A stretch of DNA of 64,000 nucleotides, taken from positions 124,001 to 188,000 of the forward strand of contig NZ_MZMU01000003.1 of the NCBI RefSeq assembly GCF_004123835.1, in the 5' to 3' direction. Below the pieces are notes generated by a model, which had not been told where the DNA came from, made no database searches, and was given only the letters and a program-made list of their open reading frames with translations. Positions 46,888-55,174 of the stretch are shown here, piece by piece. The position numbers were made by a program, and so were the translations under genes. The number at the start of each line of letters is the position of its first letter. Position 1 is the stretch's first letter. The stretch is from Rhizobium leguminosarum (GTDB taxonomy: Bacteria; Pseudomonadota; Alphaproteobacteria; Rhizobiales; Rhizobiaceae).

Positions 46888-47832
46888 TCAGATGCGGGCG
46901 AAGCGTTCGATCAGCAGATCGAAGAAGCCGTCCGCATCGACATGGCGCATGACCTTCGCATTGCGCTTGCGCTCGGTCACATGCCACCAGTCGACGACCG
47001 TCATGCCGACGGTAAGTTCGGACTGGACCTCGATCTCGACGTTGCAGTCCCGGCCCTTGAAAAGTTCCGGCTTCAGCAGGTAGGCGACAACGGTCGGGTC
47101 GTGCAGCGGCCCGCCGTCGGAGCCGTATTTCTCGATGTCGAAGCGTTCGAAGAATTCCAGCATCTCGACCATGGCCTTTGCCGGCGCCGTGCCGATCTCG
47201 GCCATGCGCTTCACCCGGTCCTTGCGGGTCAGCAATTGATGCGTCACGTCAAGCGGCATCATCACGATCGGAACGCCTGAGCGGAAGACGATATCGGCCG
47301 CATCCGGGTCGACATAGATGTTGAATTCGGCCGCCGGCGTGATGTTGCCGCCCTCGAAGAAGCCGCCGCCCATCATCACCAGTTCGCGGATGCGGGGGAC
47401 GATGTCGGGCGCCTTCTGCAAGGCCATGCCGATATTGGTGAGCGGCCCGAGCGTACACAGCGTCACCGTGCCTTCCGGCTCGCGGCGCAGCGTCTCGATG
47501 ATGAAGTCGACGGCATGGCCGGGCTGCAGCGCCATCGTCGGCTCGCTGAGATCAGGACCGTCGAGGCCGGTCTTGCCGTGCACATGTTCGGCGGTTACCA
47601 GCTTGCGGACGATCGGCGTGTCGGCGCCGGCGAAAACCTTCGTCTCCGTCCGGCCGCAGAGCTCGCAGACGATGCGCGCATTGCGGCTGGTCAGCGAAAG
47701 CGGCACATTGCCGGCGACCGTCGTGATCCCCAGAACCTCCAGCTCATCAGGGCTGCCGAAGGCAAGCATGATGGCGGCCGCGTCATCCTGGCCGGGATCC
47801 GTGTCGATGATGATCTTTCTTGCGCTTGCCAT
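46888..47832 (-). CDS. Inosine/uridine-preferring nucleoside hydrolase
   Basis: A 314-residue ribonucleoside hydrolase (N-glycosidase), releasing base and ribose for salvage. The Ca2+-binding signature DTDPGQDDAAA near residues 8-18 is intact, and the C-terminal HDPTVVAYLL supplies the conserved catalytic-site His/Asp. Start ATG 47830-47832 (MASARKIIID); a longer start at 47871 is possible. Purine- versus pyrimidine preference cannot be told. Confidence 0.9.
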   Translation of the reverse strand: MASARKIIIDTDPGQDDAAAIMLAFGSPDELEVLGITTVAGNVPLSLTSRNARIVCELCGRTETKVFAGADTPIVRKLVTAEHVHGKTGLDGPDLSEPTMALQPGHAVDFIIETLRREPEGTVTLCTLGPLTNIGMALQKAPDIVPRIRELVMMGGGFFEGGNITPAAEFNIYVDPDAADIVFRSGVPIVMMPLDVTHQLLTRKDRVKRMAEIGTAPAKAMVEMLEFFERFDIEKYGSDGGPLHDPTVVAYLLKPELFKGRDCNVEIEVQSELTVGMTVVDWWHVTERKRNAKVMRHVDADGFFDLLIERFARI

Positions 47833-47930
47833 TCCGATCGTTCCATCCTCGCACTGCGCGTTATCGGGCATGCACCGATTTCTTCACGTCCCGTCACAAA
47901 TCAGCACAATCCGCGCGGGCATGTTTTGAT

Positions 47931-47977
47931 GCGATGGCGTCAGGCGCTTTGTCAAGGAAAGAGCCTGACGCCATCGC
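47931..47977. other. 15-bp perfect inverted repeat upstream of the hsp20 promoter
   Basis: GCGATGGCGTCAGGC (47931-47945) and GCCTGACGCCATCGC (47963-47977), 17-nt spacer. No T-run. It lies between the divergent nucleoside hydrolase and hsp20 genes. It could be an operator or an RNA stem; role unknown. Confidence 0.6.
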
Positions 47978-48018
47978 CTTAAAATCGAGAGGTGACACCG
48001 GCACGTCGCGTCCGATGC

Positions 48019-48049
48019 CTTGCAGCGCCGGGCTCCTCTCCCCATATTA
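48019..48049 (+). promoter_or_regulatory. RpoH (sigma32)-type promoter for hsp20
   Basis: CTTGCA (48019-48024), 15-bp spacer, CCCCATATTA (48040-48049), close to CTTGAA-N(13-15)-CCCCATNTA. Transcription would start near 48056. Confidence 0.7.
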
Positions 48050-48056
48050 GCGGCAT

Positions 48057-48112
48057 CCGGATGCTGCCGTTAAGGTCCGGGATGGTCGCTTGCATCAAGG
48101 ACTTGAAAAGAG
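48057..48112 (+). promoter_or_regulatory. ROSE-type RNA thermometer in the hsp20 5' UTR
   Basis: Just before the start codon, GTCGCTTG-CAT-CAAGGAC (48085-48102) folds so that UCGCU pairs with the Shine-Dalgarno AGGA (48098-48101), leaving a bulged G. This is the U(U/C)GCU anti-SD signature of ROSE elements. A second stem, CCGGA...TCCGG (48057-48061 / 48076-48080), lies upstream. It should melt on heating and free the ribosome site. Confidence 0.75.
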
Positions 48113-48538
48113 ATGAGCCGCATTACCCCTTTCGCCAGCCCGCTGCTTTTAGGCTTCGATGCCATGGAAAAGACGCTGGAGCGCATTTCCAAGGCGAGTG
48201 ACGGATATCCGCCTTATAATATCGAACGCATCGCCGCCGACACCGGTGCGCCGGAACGTCTGCGCATCACCCTTGCCGTGGCCGGTTTCAGCGAGGAGGA
48301 ACTCGATGTTTCTATTGAGGAGAACCAGCTTCTGATCCGCGGCCGCCAGGTCGAACAGGGTGAACGGGACTATCTTTATCGCGGTATCGCCGCCCGTCAG
48401 TTCCAGCGTACTTTCGTTCTTGCCGACGGCATGCAGGTGATGGGCGCGGCCCTGAAGAACGGTCTGCTCTCCGTCGATCTAATTCGTCCGGAACCCGCGC
48501 GCATGGTCAAGAAAATTAACATTTCGGTCTCACAGTAG
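48113..48538 (+). CDS. Hsp20-family small heat-shock protein (IbpA-like)
   Basis: A 141-residue holdase chaperone that keeps unfolded proteins soluble. The alpha-crystallin domain spans about 36-130 (PPYNIERIAADTG...ALKNGLLSVDLIRPEP), with conserved GLLSVDL near the end, a short N-terminal arm and a short C-terminal tail. Start ATG 48113. Control is probably double: an RpoH-type promoter at 48019-48049 and a ROSE thermometer over its ribosome site. The DUF1150 gene follows 47 bp downstream. Confidence 0.92.
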   Translation: MSRITPFASPLLLGFDAMEKTLERISKASDGYPPYNIERIAADTGAPERLRITLAVAGFSEEELDVSIEENQLLIRGRQVEQGERDYLYRGIAARQFQRTFVLADGMQVMGAALKNGLLSVDLIRPEPARMVKKINISVSQ

Positions 48539-48540
48539 CA

Positions 48541-48561
48541 CAACGGTTTGTCGAACCGTTG
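48541..48561. other. 8-bp inverted repeat between hsp20 and the DUF1150 gene
   Basis: CAACGGTT-TGTCG-AACCGTTG, followed by the Shine-Dalgarno of the DUF1150 gene. A small mRNA stem with no T-run. Confidence 0.5.
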
Positions 48562-48585
48562 GTCCCTTCTCCCGGAGGAACAGGA

Positions 48586-48843
48586 ATGTTGATGAAAGAA
48601 GCCACGTCTCACTTGACCAAATCCGAGCTTGCCCACATCGGCAACGGCGAGGTCGCCTATATCAGAAAAATGCGGACCGATGAGGTCGCCAAGTGCTTTC
48701 CCGAGGCGCCGGATATCGATCCGAACGTCGATCTCTGGGCACTCTTCGGCGCCGACGGCACGCCGATCCTTTTGACGGACAACCGCTCCAGCACCTTTTT
48801 CAAGGCTGCCGAGGACGAATTGAAGACGGTCAGCCTGCACTGA
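48586..48843 (+). CDS. DUF1150-family protein
   Basis: An 85-residue protein of the DUF1150 family, found next to small heat-shock genes in many alphaproteobacteria. No catalytic motif is visible; the conserved core is IGNGEVAYIRKM and LWALFGADGTPILLTD. Start ATG 48586 behind CGGAGGAACAGG. Probably co-transcribed with hsp20, so it may act in the heat response. Confidence 0.85.
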   Translation: MLMKEATSHLTKSELAHIGNGEVAYIRKMRTDEVAKCFPEAPDIDPNVDLWALFGADGTPILLTDNRSSTFFKAAEDELKTVSLH

Positions 48844-49058
48844 CCGTCAAGACCGTCTGTCGCGTTTCACTGCTTGCGGTGCGCGGTCGCTCTATTCGAT
48901 TTCACTGCGGTCGGGACGGATGTCGCGGCATATGCGCGTAGCTCTTTCGACGCCTTATGTGCGATGACGTTGAAAATTCCAGGATTCGGCAGCAACTGCA
49001 CCAGCCTTATAGAGCTATAGCAACTATGCAGACTTTGCTGCCGTTGCATCCATTCTGC

Positions 49059-49547
49059 TTACCGCGTCGCCAGCATTGGTAAGATCAAACCCCATCCGGT
49101 CTCTTGGGGTGGTCCAGAAGGTTCGAACCCCAACTTCTTATAGACGGCTATCGCCCGTTCATTGTCTGGATGCGGATCGGTCGCGATCACAGGTGCGCCC
49201 TCATCGAAAAGAGCCTGCATCCTCATTCCGATAAACGCTGAACCATGTCCAACGCCGACCATTTCGGGGTCTCCGATATATTGATCAATTCCCCGCGACC
49301 CTTTGGGAAGGCCGGCAAAATGGTGATCTTCCCATCCGTGGACCGTGTAGTCCTGTAAGAACGCAAATGGCCGTTGGTTCATTGAAATGATCCAGCGAGC
49401 CACCCGAGGATCAACCAGTTCTGCTTCACCATACGGCTCACCAGAACCCCACCATTCCAGGACATGCGGGTTCGACCGCCACGCCTTCAGTAGAGCCAGA
49501 TCATCCAGGGTTGCTCTGCGAAACTCGTACGGATTGGTCGCGAACAT
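49059..49547 (-). CDS. GNAT acetyltransferase, aminoglycoside 6'-N-acetyltransferase-like
   Basis: A 162-residue GNAT protein of the Acetyltransf_8 type, related by eye to AAC(6')-I enzymes: WRSNPHVLEWWG near the N-terminus, then RGIDQYIGDPEMVGVGHGSAFI (acetyl-CoA site) and the DPHPDNERAIAVYKKLGFE block. Whether it acetylates aminoglycosides, a siderophore amine or another acceptor is not known. It stands alone, with about 215 bp of gene-free DNA on its right-hand neighbour's side (48844-49058). Confidence 0.8.
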   Translation of the reverse strand: MFATNPYEFRRATLDDLALLKAWRSNPHVLEWWGSGEPYGEAELVDPRVARWIISMNQRPFAFLQDYTVHGWEDHHFAGLPKGSRGIDQYIGDPEMVGVGHGSAFIGMRMQALFDEGAPVIATDPHPDNERAIAVYKKLGFEPSGPPQETGWGLILPMLATR

Positions 49548-49648
49548 GAGATCACTCTAGCAGATTGTGCGACGGTGAGTATGGGCCGAAAGCCGTCAGG
49601 TAGGTCACTCGAGGCTTGATTGAGATCTCCTGCGCGTGACGGGCTCTC

Positions 49649-49915
49649 TTACGCGAACCGGACCGCCGTTCTCGCGCGGGCCTTTGCCGCTACCTCTTCG
49701 CGATCACGAGGAGGTTGAGACGTTTCCAGCGAATCGAGCAACTCACGGGCGCATGACGCGATCGAACTGACCGCGCGCTCGAATGCGACCTCGTTGCGCT
49801 TCGACGGTTTGGTCGTTCCGCTCACCTTGCGCACGAACTGGAGCGCGGCATCGTGGACCTCGTCGTCCGTCGCTGGCGGATCGAAATTGAACAGGGGTTT
49901 TATATTTCGGCACAT
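49649..49915 (-). CDS. DUF2277-family protein
   Basis: An 88-residue protein beginning MCRNIKPLFNFDPPATDDEV, the hallmark of DUF2277. Conserved N-terminal Cys2 and an Arg-rich C-terminus. Predicted all-helical. No function is known to me, and there is no operon partner. Confidence 0.85.
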   Translation of the reverse strand: MCRNIKPLFNFDPPATDDEVHDAALQFVRKVSGTTKPSKRNEVAFERAVSSIASCARELLDSLETSQPPRDREEVAAKARARTAVRFA

Positions 49916-50260
49916 GACTTGCTCCCGGTCATTGTCTCTCCATTTGAGAGGAGGGTGGCCAGCACAGAAAATAGTCGCGTGAGCGCTAATGGCAACCGGT
50001 CCCTCGGCGGAACTCTGCGCGCCGCAAGTGAGGGCGCAGCTCGTTCAGTCCGGTCTGTTGTCGGCTCTAGAGCCGGATGATTTCAGATCAATCGATCTGA
50101 AATCTGAACGCGTCTCTTCATCAGAAGCTGCCGTGGGGCGACGTCTCGTTTACGCCGCCAATAGCGGTCATCTGTTCGAGACGGGTGCCTTTTCATGCTA
50201 CAGACGAGTGCCTGTATTCCGCGTTGGCTTGTTCATGGCCGGCGACGAAAGGAGCTTGCA
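49916..50260. other. Gene-poor stretch with a palindromic repeat
   Basis: No convincing gene; an ORF at 49989-50264 has no protein-like features. It contains the repeat at 50063-50108. Confidence 0.5.
50063..50108. repeat. GGATGATTT...AAATCTGAA palindromic repeat, copy 1
   Basis: GGCTCTAGAGCC (50063-50074), then GGATGATTTCAGATC, loop AATC, GATCTGAAATCTGAA. Same family as the copy at 62617-62666. Confidence 0.75.
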
Positions 50261-50791
50261 TTGAACCAATCGCAGCCAAATCGATTTCCATTTCACACAC
50301 AATGCCCGAGAGACGATGGATGCGGGGTCTTTGTCCTGCAGATGCTCACCGGCATGAGCTACGACGATGTGGCAGCCATGATCGATTGGGGCGATAAATC
50401 GGCGCATTATACAACCTGGAACGATCTTTGCGGCGTGTTAGCGGCGATCGGATTGTCTATCGAAGCCCCGATCAAAACCAGTCGATGGAGCGATATCCAG
50501 GGGGTCGCCATCGTCCACGTTCAGGGGGATCACTTCATGCTTTACGACGCGGAAAGCGGTCTGTTCTATGACCCAGCAGAGATGGAAGGCCCAGGGGTGG
50601 CCAGCGATCGCGTTCCAACCAGCTATCTGACCGTATATCCATCGGCTCCAACCACGGCTAAACGCGGTAGGCCGTCCTTCGGCACGGAAATCCGTCAGGC
50701 CAGCGTCCCACGCGATTGCTCGCGCCGAGGAACATCATGGGCGCGTTCGCCGACTTGCCGGCAGCCTCAGACTTTCCTGAATGTCAGATAG
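50261..50791 (+). CDS. Small C39-like papain-fold protease-like protein
   Basis: TTG start at 50261 with AAGGAG at 50248-50253, giving 176 residues. The first 110 residues fit a C39-like cysteine-peptidase fold: oxyanion Gln14 and nucleophile Cys21 ([17 protein letters not shown]), His91 (GDHFMLYD) and a following Asp (YDPAE, D104). There is no signal peptide or ABC-exporter domain. The basic last 45 residues look unlike the rest and overlap the trmB 3' end, so the natural C-terminus may have been lost or extended. Role unknown. Confidence 0.6.
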   Translation: MNQSQPNRFPFHTQCPRDDGCGVFVLQMLTGMSYDDVAAMIDWGDKSAHYTTWNDLCGVLAAIGLSIEAPIKTSRWSDIQGVAIVHVQGDHFMLYDAESGLFYDPAEMEGPGVASDRVPTSYLTVYPSAPTTAKRGRPSFGTEIRQASVPRDCSRRGTSWARSPTCRQPQTFLNVR

Positions 50792-51468
50792 GCCGAAGAC
50801 CGGCCCTCGCGCCGCGCCTTGGCCTCGTAACGTGTGCTCGGCCAGCCCTCATAGGGGGTCAGCCAATCCGCTGCATTGTCGGCCATCCAGTCGAAACCGC
50901 CATGGCCGCGACATTTGATCAGCGTCCAGTTCACATAGGTATCGATGTCGGAGGCAAAGCAGAACCGGCCGCCGGGTTTCAGCACGCGATGAAAGCGGTC
51001 GAGATTGGTTTGCGAGACGAACCGCCGCTTCCAGTGCTTCCGTTTCGGCCAGGGATCGGGATAAAGCAGGTCGATCTGATCGAGTGAGCCGTCCGGCAGC
51101 CAGTCGAGCAGCTGCGTCGCGTCGTCATTATAGACGCGGATATTGGAGGCGCCCGTCTCGCCGATGCGCGACAGCAGCTTCTGCATGGAGTTGACGAAGG
51201 GTTCAACGCCGATGAAGCCGGTCGAAGGCGCTTCCAACGCGCGGTGGATCAGGTGCTCGCCGCCGCCGAAACCGATTTCCAGCCGCAATCTCTCGACAGG
51301 AACCGCGAAGAGGGATGTCAGCGGCTCCGGCGGAGCCGCTGCAAGATCGATCAGGAATGCCGGCAACAGACTGTTCAGCGTCTCGGCCTGCTGTTCGCGC
51401 AGGGCCTTGCCCTTGCGACGACCGAAGAAGGCTTCGGTCGCCCGGCCGCGGCGTTCCATATCCGTCAT
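50767..51468 (-). CDS. trmB: tRNA (guanine-N7-)-methyltransferase
   Basis: SAM-dependent enzyme that makes m7G46 in the tRNA variable loop; 233 residues. SAM motif [16 protein letters not shown], then the TrmB signature [19 protein letters not shown]. The N-terminus ([21 protein letters not shown]) is basic. It begins 8 bp after metK and is the last gene of that unit. Confidence 0.94.
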   Translation of the reverse strand: MTDMERRGRATEAFFGRRKGKALREQQAETLNSLLPAFLIDLAAAPPEPLTSLFAVPVERLRLEIGFGGGEHLIHRALEAPSTGFIGVEPFVNSMQKLLSRIGETGASNIRVYNDDATQLLDWLPDGSLDQIDLLYPDPWPKRKHWKRRFVSQTNLDRFHRVLKPGGRFCFASDIDTYVNWTLIKCRGHGGFDWMADNAADWLTPYEGWPSTRYEAKARREGRSSAYLTFRKV

Positions 51469-51476
51469 GCTTTATC

Positions 51477-52715
51477 TCAGGCCTTCACGCTTTCCTTGAG
51501 CGCCTTCACGAGGTCGGTACGCTCCCAGGAGAACGAGCCGTCGCGGCCGGCTTTGCGGCCGAAATGGCCATAAGCAGAGGTCTTGGCATAGATCGGTTTG
51601 TTGAGATCGAGATGGCGGCGGATACCGGTCGGCGAAAGGTCCATGTTCTTGCGGATAGCCGCTTCGATCTGATCCTCGGTGACCTTGCCGGTGCCGTGCA
51701 GGTCGACATAGATCGACAGCGGCTGGGCGACGCCGATCGCGTAGGAGATCTGGATCGTGCAGCGATCGGCAAGGCCGGCGGCGACGACGTTCTTGGCAAG
51801 ATAGCGGGCGGCATAGGCGGCCGAACGGTCGACCTTCGTCGTGTCCTTGCCGGAGAATGCGCCGCCGCCATGCGGAGCGGCACCGCCGTAGGTGTCGACG
51901 ATGATCTTGCGGCCGGTCAGGCCCGCATCGCCGTCCGGTCCGCCGATGACGAACTTGCCGGTCGGGTTGATGTACCACTTGCAATCGTCGGCGATCTTCA
52001 GCTCGCCGAGCGCTTCGCGGATATAGGGCTCGACGACGGCGCGGACCTTCTTCGAATCCCAGCTCTCGTCGAGATGCTGGGTCGAAAGCACGATCGAGGT
52101 TGCTTCCGACGGCTTGCCGTCGACGTAACGCACGGTCACCTGGCTCTTGGCGTCGGGGCCGAGCTTGGCGACTTCGCCGTCGCCCTTCTTGCGGGCAACT
52201 GCGAGCAGCTGCAGGATCTTGTGGGAATAATAGATCGGGGCCGGCATCAGGTCCGGCGTTTCGCGGCAGGCATAACCGAACATGATGCCCTGGTCGCCGG
52301 CGCCCTCGTCGCCCTGCTGGTCGGCGGCGCTGTCGACGCCCTGCGCGATGTCGGCCGACTGCGAGTGCAAGAGCACGTCGATCTTTGCCTTCTTCCAGTG
52401 GAAGCCGTCCTGCTCGTAGCCGATATCCTTGATGGCGCGGCGGGCGGCGGCCTTGAACTTTGAAGGATTGATGACGTCCTTGCCGTCCTTGTCCTTCTTC
52501 ATCAGGCTCGGCGGTAGGCGGACCTCGCCGGCGATGACGACGCGGTTGGTCGTCGCCAGCGTTTCGCAGGCAATGCGCACGCCCCACGGATTGACGCCGG
52601 TCTTGGCCGCTTCGCGGTAGACCAGATCGACGATCTCGTCGGAGATGCGGTCACAGACCTTGTCCGGATGACCTTCGGCAACAGACTCGCTGGTAAAGAG
52701 ATAATTCGCGCGCAT
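51477..52715 (-). CDS. metK: S-adenosylmethionine synthetase
   Basis: Makes SAM from methionine and ATP; 412 residues, tetrameric. Motifs: [16 protein letters not shown] at the N-terminus, the P-loop-like [12 protein letters not shown] and the [19 protein letters not shown] loop. The ORF is intact. In the 178-bp leader I see only CCCTC/GAGGG complementarity near the start and no recognisable SAM riboswitch. trmB follows 8 bp downstream. Confidence 0.96.
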   Translation of the reverse strand: MRANYLFTSESVAEGHPDKVCDRISDEIVDLVYREAAKTGVNPWGVRIACETLATTNRVVIAGEVRLPPSLMKKDKDGKDVINPSKFKAAARRAIKDIGYEQDGFHWKKAKIDVLLHSQSADIAQGVDSAADQQGDEGAGDQGIMFGYACRETPDLMPAPIYYSHKILQLLAVARKKGDGEVAKLGPDAKSQVTVRYVDGKPSEATSIVLSTQHLDESWDSKKVRAVVEPYIREALGELKIADDCKWYINPTGKFVIGGPDGDAGLTGRKIIVDTYGGAAPHGGGAFSGKDTTKVDRSAAYAARYLAKNVVAAGLADRCTIQISYAIGVAQPLSIYVDLHGTGKVTEDQIEAAIRKNMDLSPTGIRRHLDLNKPIYAKTSAYGHFGRKAGRDGSFSWERTDLVKALKESVKA

Positions 52716-52844
52716 TTCGGGATTCCCCTCAAAGAATAAAAGCCAGCTAGTAGGTACTCAGTTCGAGGGCCGATGACAAGCGCAGAAGGACATAAATATA
52801 TCTTTATATCCGCGGCAAAGTGACAAATTTTGCCCCAAAAACGC

Positions 52845-52870
52845 AAAAAAGGCGGCCTTTCGACCGCCTT
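52845..52870 (-). terminator. Terminator of the XRE-regulator gene
   Basis: On the minus strand AAGGCGG...CCGCCTT (7-bp stem) followed by T6. It separates the regulator gene from metK. Confidence 0.85.
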
Positions 52871-52893
52871 TCGAATTCTGCGCTGGTCTTGGT

Positions 52894-53310
52894 TCAGTCG
52901 GCGTCGGCTTCAGCGGCCAGGGCTTTCACCAGCTCCACGACCTTGCGGCGAACCTTGGGATCGGAAATCTTGACGAAGGCGCGATTGAGCTGCAGTCCTT
53001 CCGAGGACGACAGGAAATCGACGACGTAATTCGAGCTGGAGGCTTCCATGCCGCCGCCGGCACCGGAATGTTCGCCGGGCGCGTCCTCGAAGAAAAACGA
53101 CACCGGAACATTGAGGATGTTCGAGATATTCTGCAGGCGGCTTGCGCCGACGCGGTTGGTGCCCTTTTCGTATTTCTGGATCTGCTGGAAGGTGATGCCA
53201 AGGCTTTCACCAAGCTTTTCCTGGCTCATGCCCAGCATTGTACGGCGGAGGCGAATACGGCTGCCAACATGGATGTCGATCGGATTTGGCTTCTTCTTGT
53301 TTTCAATCAT
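52894..53310 (-). CDS. praR: XRE-family regulator (PraR/PhrR-type)
   Basis: A 138-residue Cro/C1-type regulator. The HTH lies at about 15-70 (RIRLRRTMLGMSQEKLGESLGITFQQIQKYEKG) with a short C-terminal tail. The sequence MIENKKKPNPIDIHVGSRIR matches the highly conserved rhizobial regulator that I recall as PraR in R. leguminosarum (biofilm and quorum-sensing control) and PhrR in S. medicae. The symbol rests on memory, not a search. It has its own terminator. Confidence 0.8.
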   Translation of the reverse strand: MIENKKKPNPIDIHVGSRIRLRRTMLGMSQEKLGESLGITFQQIQKYEKGTNRVGASRLQNISNILNVPVSFFFEDAPGEHSGAGGGMEASSSNYVVDFLSSSEGLQLNRAFVKISDPKVRRKVVELVKALAAEADAD

Positions 53311-53462
53311 GGTCGTGCCCTAGCTAAGAATTTCAACCTGTTTCTAACCGGCATGCCCCTGATCCATCCCAAAACGCCACGTTGCAAGCGGTGAGGAACC
53401 CGCCTTCAAACATACGTTAAGAACGCCGATTGACATCACTATGCAATTTTAGGGGTTTTTGG

Positions 53463-55067
53463 TCAATTCAACCCGGAAATAAAACCTCTGCGAGAAATTA
53501 GCGCAATCAAAATCAGCAGCGCCTCGGTCAACCAGAAGTATGTTTGCCGGGGGAATGTCGTTCCGACTCCATCGCTGATGCTATCGAGCGTTGCATCGAC
53601 GAAGCCTGTTTCTCCAAGATCGAGGCCCGCAATAATTTCCCCATGCGCATTCACCAGCGCTGAAATGCCGCTATTGGCGTCGCGAATCAGCGGCAGGCCG
53701 GTTTCAACAGCCCGCACGCGCGCTTGCTGGAAATGCTGGTAGGGGCCGGGCGTCGAGCCGAACCAGGCATCATTGGTGATATTGAGGATCGCGTTGGCGT
53801 CTTTTATGTCACCGGTCATTTCGCCGGGAAAAATGATCTCGTAGCAGATCAGCGGATAGAGATTGAGCCCGCCGGGCAGCGTCAGCAAGTGCCGGCTTGC
53901 CGCGGCCGAAAAGCCGCCCGGAATCTCGACGACGTTCTGGATGCCGAATTCGGTGAGCACGTCCTCGAAGGGCAGATATTCGCCGAAGGGCACCAGATGC
54001 ACCTTGTCGGACGCGGCGATGATCTGCCCGCGGCCATCGATCACGTAGATGGAATTATAGTAGCGCGGCGGCGTGCCTGGTCCCATCTCCTCGGCGCGTA
54101 CGGCGCCGGCGATCAGGATCTGATTGTCGTCGAGCGTATCGGCAATCCGCGTCAGCGCATCCTGATTGTCGGTCAGGATGAAGGGGATCGACGTTTCTGG
54201 CCAGACGATGATATCGGGCTTGCGCCCGCCATTCTTCGGCGCTTCGGCCGAGAGTTTCAAATGCGTCTCGAAGATCGCGGCGCGGTCGACGTCGTTATCC
54301 ATTTTCTCTGTCTGGTCGATCGCCGGCTGCACCAGCCGCACCACCTGCCGCTTGTCCTCAGGCAATGTGTCCGGCCGCGGCGCGAGATGGAGAGCATAAG
54401 CGCCATAACCGAGATGGGCAGCAAATAGCAGGACGGCGAGCGCGATGCCCGTCCGTGCCCCTTGCCGCGTCCCGGCAAGGGCAGGCGCAGAAAAGACGAA
54501 GACGGCAAGGGCCGTCACGCCCATCGCCCCGATCACATGCGCCGACTGCATCATCAGCGGAACCGGCATGATGCCGTAGCCGATGGCGTTCCAGGGAAAG
54601 CCGGTGAGGATCACGCTTCGAAGCCATTCCATCAGCCCGAAGCCTGCCGCAAGCGCGGCGATCCGCCCCATGCCATCAGACCAGGCGATGCGGGCAAGAG
54701 CGGCCGCCAGGCCGTAGAAGATCGCAAGACAGGCCGGCAGCCCGAGGATTGCCAGCGGCAGCGCCCAGGCGAATTCTTCCTGATCGACCAGCAGCGCATG
54801 GCCGAGCCACCAGAGGCCGGCGACGAAATAGCCGAAGCCGAACAGCCAACCGGTGGCAAACGCCGGCCACAGCCTGCCGATCAGGCCGCTTTCAGGCGAA
54901 GCCGCCGCCCCGTCGATCAGCCAGACGAGCAGGGTGAAGGAAACGAACATCGCCGCGAAAAAGCCGATAGGCGGCAGCGCCAGAACCGCGAATGCCCCGG
55001 CGGCGATAGCCAGCAGCGACCGTTTGAACCCCCAGACGAGGATAACCCTGTCCGCAAGCCGCTCCAT
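53463..55067 (-). CDS. lnt: Apolipoprotein N-acyltransferase
   Basis: Inner-membrane enzyme that adds the third acyl chain to lipoproteins. Start ATG 55065-55067 (MERLADRVI) behind GGGAG gives 534 residues; longer starts at 55079 and 55094 exist. About seven N-terminal membrane segments precede the periplasmic nitrilase-like domain with the Glu-Lys-Cys triad: IIVWPETSIPF, the Lys in SDKVHLVPFGEYLPF, and PLICYEIIFPGE. A final C-terminal helix (TEALLILIALISR) completes the topology. Confidence 0.93.
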   Translation of the reverse strand: MERLADRVILVWGFKRSLLAIAAGAFAVLALPPIGFFAAMFVSFTLLVWLIDGAAASPESGLIGRLWPAFATGWLFGFGYFVAGLWWLGHALLVDQEEFAWALPLAILGLPACLAIFYGLAAALARIAWSDGMGRIAALAAGFGLMEWLRSVILTGFPWNAIGYGIMPVPLMMQSAHVIGAMGVTALAVFVFSAPALAGTRQGARTGIALAVLLFAAHLGYGAYALHLAPRPDTLPEDKRQVVRLVQPAIDQTEKMDNDVDRAAIFETHLKLSAEAPKNGGRKPDIIVWPETSIPFILTDNQDALTRIADTLDDNQILIAGAVRAEEMGPGTPPRYYNSIYVIDGRGQIIAASDKVHLVPFGEYLPFEDVLTEFGIQNVVEIPGGFSAAASRHLLTLPGGLNLYPLICYEIIFPGEMTGDIKDANAILNITNDAWFGSTPGPYQHFQQARVRAVETGLPLIRDANSGISALVNAHGEIIAGLDLGETGFVDATLDSISDGVGTTFPRQTYFWLTEALLILIALISRRGFISGLN

Positions 55068-55132
55068 GCGCACTCCCATCAAACCGCGAATCAACCCATT
55101 CGCAGTCTTTCAAAAAAGCGGCTCCTTGTCCC

Positions 55133-55174
55133 GTTAGTTGGGTCCCGTCAGTTGGGGCCTGTCAGTTGGCGGTC
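55133..55174. repeat. Three tandem 14-bp units between lnt and the CBS-domain gene
   Basis: GTTAGTTGGGTCCC, GTCAGTTGGGGCCT, GTCAGTTGGCGGTC at 55133, 55147 and 55161. The last overlaps the stop codon of the CBS-domain gene. Confidence 0.6.

Noticed and set aside
49989..50264. 91-codon ORF before the C39-like gene
   Set aside because: It runs through a palindromic repeat, has no domain-like features, and overlaps the better-supported TTG start.
52716..52893. SAM riboswitch upstream of metK
   Set aside because: The leader lacks the conserved core of SAM-II, SAM-V or SAM/SAH riboswitches as I know them; only a short CCCTC/GAGGG pairing is visible.
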